Source of the DNA: CAZQKL01 sp964593895 [NCBI: uncultured bacterium]
Lineage (GTDB): Bacteria > DYJV01
DNA length: 19,142 bases
Direction of reading: 5' to 3'
Assembly (NCBI GenBank): GCA_964593895.1
Contig: CAZQKL010000036.1
Span: 1 to 19,142, forward strand
In this document: positions 16,533 through 19,142 of the stretch, piece after piece
How the letters are laid out: every line of letters begins with the position of its first letter
Position numbering within the stretch: position 1 is the stretch's first letter
Program-made: the position numbers and the translations under genes
Notes under the pieces: model-generated
Database searches by the model: none
What the model saw: the letters and a program-made list of their open reading frames with translations, nothing else
What the model was told of the DNA's origin: nothing

Positions 16533-17762
16533 ATGCCTCTTTATTATTATAAAGCAATAAATCAAAGAGGAGATAAAGTAGAAGGGGTTGTAGATGCGTT
16601 AAGTATTGATGAAGCGGAAATAAAGTTAATTGTTGAGGGATTTTCTGTAGAAAAAATTAGAGAAGCAAATATATTAGATGAATTAAATAAAAAATTTGTT
16701 GACTTTCAACATAAATTTTCAAAAGTAAAGTTAGAAGATTTAATTGTTTTTACAAGGCAATTTGCAACTCTTTTTTCTGCTGGAGTTCCAGTTTTAACAG
16801 CATTAACAAGATTAAAAAATCAATCACTATCTTTTAAATTGAGAGAAGCTTTGAGTGAAATTATAAAAGATGTTGAAGCTGGCTCATCTCTTTATATGGC
16901 TTTTTCAAAGCATAAAGATGTTTTTTCTCCACTTTATGTAAACATGATAAGAGTTGGGGAAGAAGGAGGGGTTCTTGATATAATTTTGCAGAGACTTTCA
17001 ACTATTCTTGAAGCTGACCTTGATACAAGAAATAGGATTAAATCTGCAACAAGATACCCAAAGATGGTTATATTTGCAATAACCATTGCTTTTACAATAA
17101 TAATTACCTTTGTTATTCCAAAATTTATAAGTTTATTTGCAAGGTTTAATGCTCAATTACCCCTTCCAACGAGAATTTTAATTTGGGTAAATCATTTTGT
17201 AACTCATTACTGGTTTGTTGTTATTGGAATAATTTCAGCAGGCGTTTTTGCTTTTAAAAAATATAAAAGCACACCCAGAGGAAAATTAAAAATTGACGAA
17301 ATTTCATTAAAATTGCCAATTATTGGCAATATATTGACAAAAATCTATATTTCAAGAATGGCAAGAATTTTAGGATTGCTTTATAAAAGCGGAATTTCTT
17401 TAATTTTAAGTTTGGAAATAGTGTCAGAAGTTACTGGTAATGATATTTATAAAAGAGAATTATTAAAAATAAAGGATGCAGTTGCAAGAGGTGAAAGGAT
17501 TTCAGATGCATTTATGAGTTCAAGTTTTTTTCCGCCAATTGTTGCTGATATGATTTCATCTGGAGAAGATACTGGTCAACTTGATGAGATGCTTTTTAAA
17601 GTTGCTGACTATTATGATGAGGAAACAGATTATTTAATAAAAAATCTATCTCAAATGATAGAACCAATTTTACTTGCTTTTATAGCTGGCATGGTGTTAA
17701 TTTTAGCATTAGGCGTATTTTTACCTATGTGGAATATGATGAAGGTGTTTAAAGGTGGATAA
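16533..17762 (+). CDS. pilC: Inner-membrane platform protein of type IV pilus / type II secretion (PilC/GspF family)
   Basis: The 409-residue protein is the polytopic platform with which the PilB/GspE ATPase works. Two T2SSF repeats are visible: the first near 68-190 (LIVFTRQFATLFSAGVPVLTAL ... VGEEGGVLDIIL) and the second near 270-395 (ISRMARILGLLYKSGISLILSLEI ... ISSGEDTGQLDEML). Membrane segments lie near 182-203, 224-243 and 380-400. The ATG at 16533 is chosen over an upstream ATG at 16488 because the ribosome site GGTGGG lies at 16521-16526 and because family members begin with a short MPxYxYKA lead, as here. It overlaps the pseudopilin gene by 8 bases. Confidence 0.95.
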   Translation: MPLYYYKAINQRGDKVEGVVDALSIDEAEIKLIVEGFSVEKIREANILDELNKKFVDFQHKFSKVKLEDLIVFTRQFATLFSAGVPVLTALTRLKNQSLSFKLREALSEIIKDVEAGSSLYMAFSKHKDVFSPLYVNMIRVGEEGGVLDIILQRLSTILEADLDTRNRIKSATRYPKMVIFAITIAFTIIITFVIPKFISLFARFNAQLPLPTRILIWVNHFVTHYWFVVIGIISAGVFAFKKYKSTPRGKLKIDEISLKLPIIGNILTKIYISRMARILGLLYKSGISLILSLEIVSEVTGNDIYKRELLKIKDAVARGERISDAFMSSSFFPPIVADMISSGEDTGQLDEMLFKVADYYDEETDYLIKNLSQMIEPILLAFIAGMVLILALGVFLPMWNMMKVFKGG

Positions 17763-18126
17763 AAAAGGGCTCACTCCAGCTGAACTTGTAATTAGTGTCA
17801 CTTTTATTGCAATATTTGTTGGAATTTTATTTTCAATTTATTTAAAACTTGAAAGAAAGGCAAATATGGTAAAAGCCAAATATGACCTAATAAATTTAAA
17901 TCTTCTTGTAAAATATTTTTACATAAAAAATAAAAGGTATCCAGTTAATTTATTTGAGCTAAAAGAGAAAGGATATTTTTATATTCAAAAAACACCAATA
18001 ATTTCAAATAAAAGCAAATTTAAAGGTAAGATTTTATACGACCCTTTTGGAAATCCATATATTTATGATAATAAAAGCGGAAAGGTTTATTTTTCTCCAG
18101 AAACTAAAAAAATTTTCTTGAAATGA
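17755..18126 (+). CDS. GspG-like pseudopilin
   Basis: The 123-residue protein starts with a type IV prepilin signal: MDKKG, cleavage, then LTPAELVISVTFIAIFVGILFS, with the required Glu at +5 of the mature form and a single hydrophobic helix. The second half holds DPFGNPYIYDNKSGKVYFSPE (about 97-117), close to the calcium-loop region of GspG pseudopilins. The sequence KGLTPAEL is a less common variant of KGFTLIEL. The GTG at 17755 overlaps the pilC end and has AAAGG close upstream, so it is coupled to pilC. It is probably a core or minor (pseudo)pilin processed by a prepilin peptidase that is not encoded here. Confidence 0.87.
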   Translation: MDKKGLTPAELVISVTFIAIFVGILFSIYLKLERKANMVKAKYDLINLNLLVKYFYIKNKRYPVNLFELKEKGYFYIQKTPIISNKSKFKGKILYDPFGNPYIYDNKSGKVYFSPETKKIFLK

Positions 18127-18156
18127 AATTATGTTTTATGTATTTAAGATTACATA

Positions 18157-18186
18157 TAATAATTATGATTTTTGTTAATAATTATG
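18157..18186 (+). repeat. Two 11-base direct repeats upstream of the pilin promoter
   Basis: TAATAATTATG occurs at 18157-18167 and 18176-18186, 19 bases apart; the second copy ends in the TG of the -24 element. The first overlaps a perfect TATAAT (18155-18160) which has no good -35 box. A regulator site is possible, but A+T-rich DNA makes the repeat less telling. Confidence 0.4.
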
Positions 18187-18200
18187 GCACAATTTGTGCA
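18185..18200 (+). promoter_or_regulatory. Sigma54-like (-24/-12) promoter for the pilin gene
   Basis: TGGCAC-AATTT-GTGCA matches TGGCAC-N5-TTGC(A/T) with a perfect -24 element, exact spacing and one change in the -12 element. The predicted start is near 18211, leaving a leader of about 63 bases with AGGAGGAGGG before the ATG. The same bases form the palindrome GCACAA-T-TTGTGC, so an activator site is an alternative. The leader also has a 10-bp inverted repeat at 18223-18243. Confidence 0.6.
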
Positions 18201-18273
18201 AAATTAAATTTTAAATTTAAAGTTTTGGAAAATTTTTCCGAAATAGTTAAAAAATTTTTTAGGAGGAGGGAAA

Positions 18274-18672
18274 ATGAACAAAAAAGGTTTCACTCTAATT
18301 GAATTAATTATTGTAATTGTTATCTTAGGGATTTTAGCTGCAGTAGCAGTTCCTAGGTTTACAGATTTGCAGGAGGATGCGAAAAAGGGTAGATTAAAGG
18401 GATTAAAGGCAGCAGTAATTACTGCAGCTAATATTGGTCATGCTCATTGTATTTTGAATACAGATGATACCGATAATTGTTCAAATGGTTATCCAAAAAC
18501 AGAGAAAATATGTGCTTTTTTAGACGATAGTGTAAGTGATGTTTGGTGTGATAACGGTTCTACTGAAAATAAAATATATTTTTCTGGAGACAACGACAGT
18601 AATTGTTATGTAAGTTATAAAAATGATAGTGGTAGTATTTCAATAGAAATTAAAGATGATGGTTGTAAATAA
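18274..18672 (+). CDS. Type IV pilin (MshA/PilA-like major or minor pilin)
   Basis: The 132-residue prepilin has a canonical leader: MNKKG, cleavage, FTLIELIIVIVILGILAAVAVPRF, with Glu at +5. The next helix (LQEDAKKGRLKGLKAAVITAANIGHA, split near 32-57) resembles MSHA-type pilins. The C-terminal domain is small and has six cysteines (59, 69, 80, 92, 111, 131), enough for three disulfide bonds, and is rich in Asp and Asn. A very strong ribosome site (AGGAGGAGGG, 18261-18270), its own promoter and a strong terminator all suggest high expression as a major pilin. The tail SNCYVSYKND is echoed in a short reading frame 170 bases downstream. Confidence 0.95.
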   Translation: MNKKGFTLIELIIVIVILGILAAVAVPRFTDLQEDAKKGRLKGLKAAVITAANIGHAHCILNTDDTDNCSNGYPKTEKICAFLDDSVSDVWCDNGSTENKIYFSGDNDSNCYVSYKNDSGSISIEIKDDGCK

Positions 18673-18699
18673 TTAATTTTTAAATTTTGTTCTTTATAT

Positions 18700-18736
18700 T
18701 CTTGGGGATAGAAATAAGTAATTTCTATCCTCAAGA
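18700..18736 (+). terminator. Hairpin terminator after the pilin gene
   Basis: Arms 18700-18715 and 18721-18736 form a 16-bp stem with one G-U pair and a 5-base AAGTA loop, followed by TTATTT. It lies 28 bases after the pilin stop and is well placed as a Rho-independent terminator. Confidence 0.85.
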
Positions 18737-18763
18737 TTATTTAAATTTGAATGATAGGGAAAG

Positions 18764-18913
18764 ATGGAAAGTAATTGTTATGTAGATTATGTAAATATCA
18801 GAGGATATGCAATTGTCAATTATTCATCTTTTTTAAATATTTATTTTCAGAGAATGATTTACAAATTAGGATTTTATTTTTATAAGAGCAGATCCAAGAA
18901 ATGTTATATTTAA
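18764..18913 (+). pseudogene. Probable relic of a duplicated pilin 3' end
   Basis: A short frame (49 residues from ATG at 18764) begins MESNCYVDYVNIRGYAI. This aligns in frame with residues 109-122 of the pilin (SNCYVSYKNDSGSI), sharing SNCYV, Y, N and G. At DNA level AGTAATTGTTATGTA is identical at 18598-18612 and 18770-18784. The frame lacks the pilin leader and helix, and its later part (SSFLNIYFQRMIYKLGFYFY) does not look like pilin. The simplest reading is the remains of a tandem pilin copy after deletion and drift. A silent donor segment for pilin variation or a genuine small protein are less likely alternatives. Confidence 0.5.
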
Positions 18914-19032
18914 TTCCCAGATAATGAAAAAAGGAGTAAAAGTCTATTTCGGTTTAATTATAATATTTCACAAGGGAATTTATAAACTTATACTTTTTTA
19001 GGTTTTACTATATAAATAACCAAGATGAATAT
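18914..19032. other. Gene-poor tail
   Basis: No convincing gene is seen. A frame open from 18870 to a TAG at 18999-19001 (+) contains an ATG at 18924 and would encode 25 residues starting MKKGVKVYFG; it has no Shine-Dalgarno sequence or recognised homologue and partly overlaps the pilin relic. It may be decayed coding DNA. Confidence 0.4.
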
Positions 19033-19142
19033 TTATCCTCTAATTTCTTCTGGTTCCTCAAGTTTAAAAATCAAATCATTGATTTCTGAATCGCTTTCAG
19101 GAAGGTTCAAAATGTTAATGTCAAGAAAAAATCCCCACCTTA
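19033..19142 (-). CDS. Unrecognised protein, C-terminal 35 residues (gene continues past window end)
   Basis: A minus-strand frame is open from the window edge to a TAA at 19033-19035. The residues visible include FFLDINILNLPESDSEI and LEEPEEIRG, an acidic C-terminus with codon use like its neighbours. I do not recognise the family. It would be convergent with the pilin gene. Because only 110 bases are visible, it could also be a chance open frame. Confidence 0.45.
   Translation of the reverse strand, partial: RWGFFLDINILNLPESDSEINDLIFKLEEPEEIRG

Noticed and set aside
18155-18160. Perfect TATAAT as a sigma70 promoter for the pilin gene
   Set aside because: The sequence 17 bases upstream (TGTTTT) is a poor -35 box, and TATAAT arises readily in this A+T-rich spacer; the sigma54-like element is the better candidate.

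Overview
This is a strongly A+T-rich bacterial chromosome segment with tightly packed genes, many of them overlapping, and no sign of phage, insertion sequences, CRISPR or RNA genes. LspA/Lgt lipoprotein processing, type IV pilus/type II secretion genes and CbiD (early-cobalt corrin route) suggest a diderm, probably anaerobic bacterium. The codon bias (AGA, AAA, ATA/ATT, TTA) fits a very low-GC genome. I cannot assign a phylum from the sequence alone.

Bases 1-3223 (+) form one overlapping run: the 3' end of a Nudix hydrolase, a soluble nitrilase-fold protein with a recognisable Glu-Lys-Cys triad, lspA, lgt and an isochorismatase-family hydrolase. A sigma70-like promoter at 3227-3255 starts a second run (3282-8158, +): a DUF494/Smg protein, topA, cbiD and a cbiE-cbiT fusion, each gene overlapping the next.

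Bases 8151-12975 (-) hold a class I heat-shock operon, hrcA-grpE-dnaK-dnaJ. A CIRCE-type HrcA operator (12916-12942) lies just downstream of a good promoter in front of hrcA. A second promoter lies directly in front of dnaK and has no full CIRCE. Between dnaK and dnaJ two inverted repeats overlap; one of them places the dnaJ ribosome binding site in its loop and the AUG in its stem, suggesting post-transcriptional control of dnaJ.

Bases 13034-14773 (+) encode a divergent adenine-deaminase-like amidohydrolase that is divergent from hrcA. Bases 14764-18736 are a pilus/secretion locus: pilB-type ATPase (-), and divergently pilC-type membrane platform, a GspG-like pseudopilin and a type IV pilin (+). 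Both pilC and the pilin gene are preceded by sequences that match the sigma54 -24/-12 promoter with exact spacing, which points to joint control. A strong hairpin terminator follows the pilin gene.

The last ~400 bases are gene-poor. They hold a short reading frame resembling the C-terminus of the pilin next door (a probable duplication relic), unassigned open stretches, and the 3' end of an unrecognised gene entering on the minus strand. No wholly new system is evident. The best leads are the nitrilase-like protein in the lipoprotein cluster, the dnaK-dnaJ RNA switch candidate, the paired sigma54-like pilus promoters and the pilin relic.
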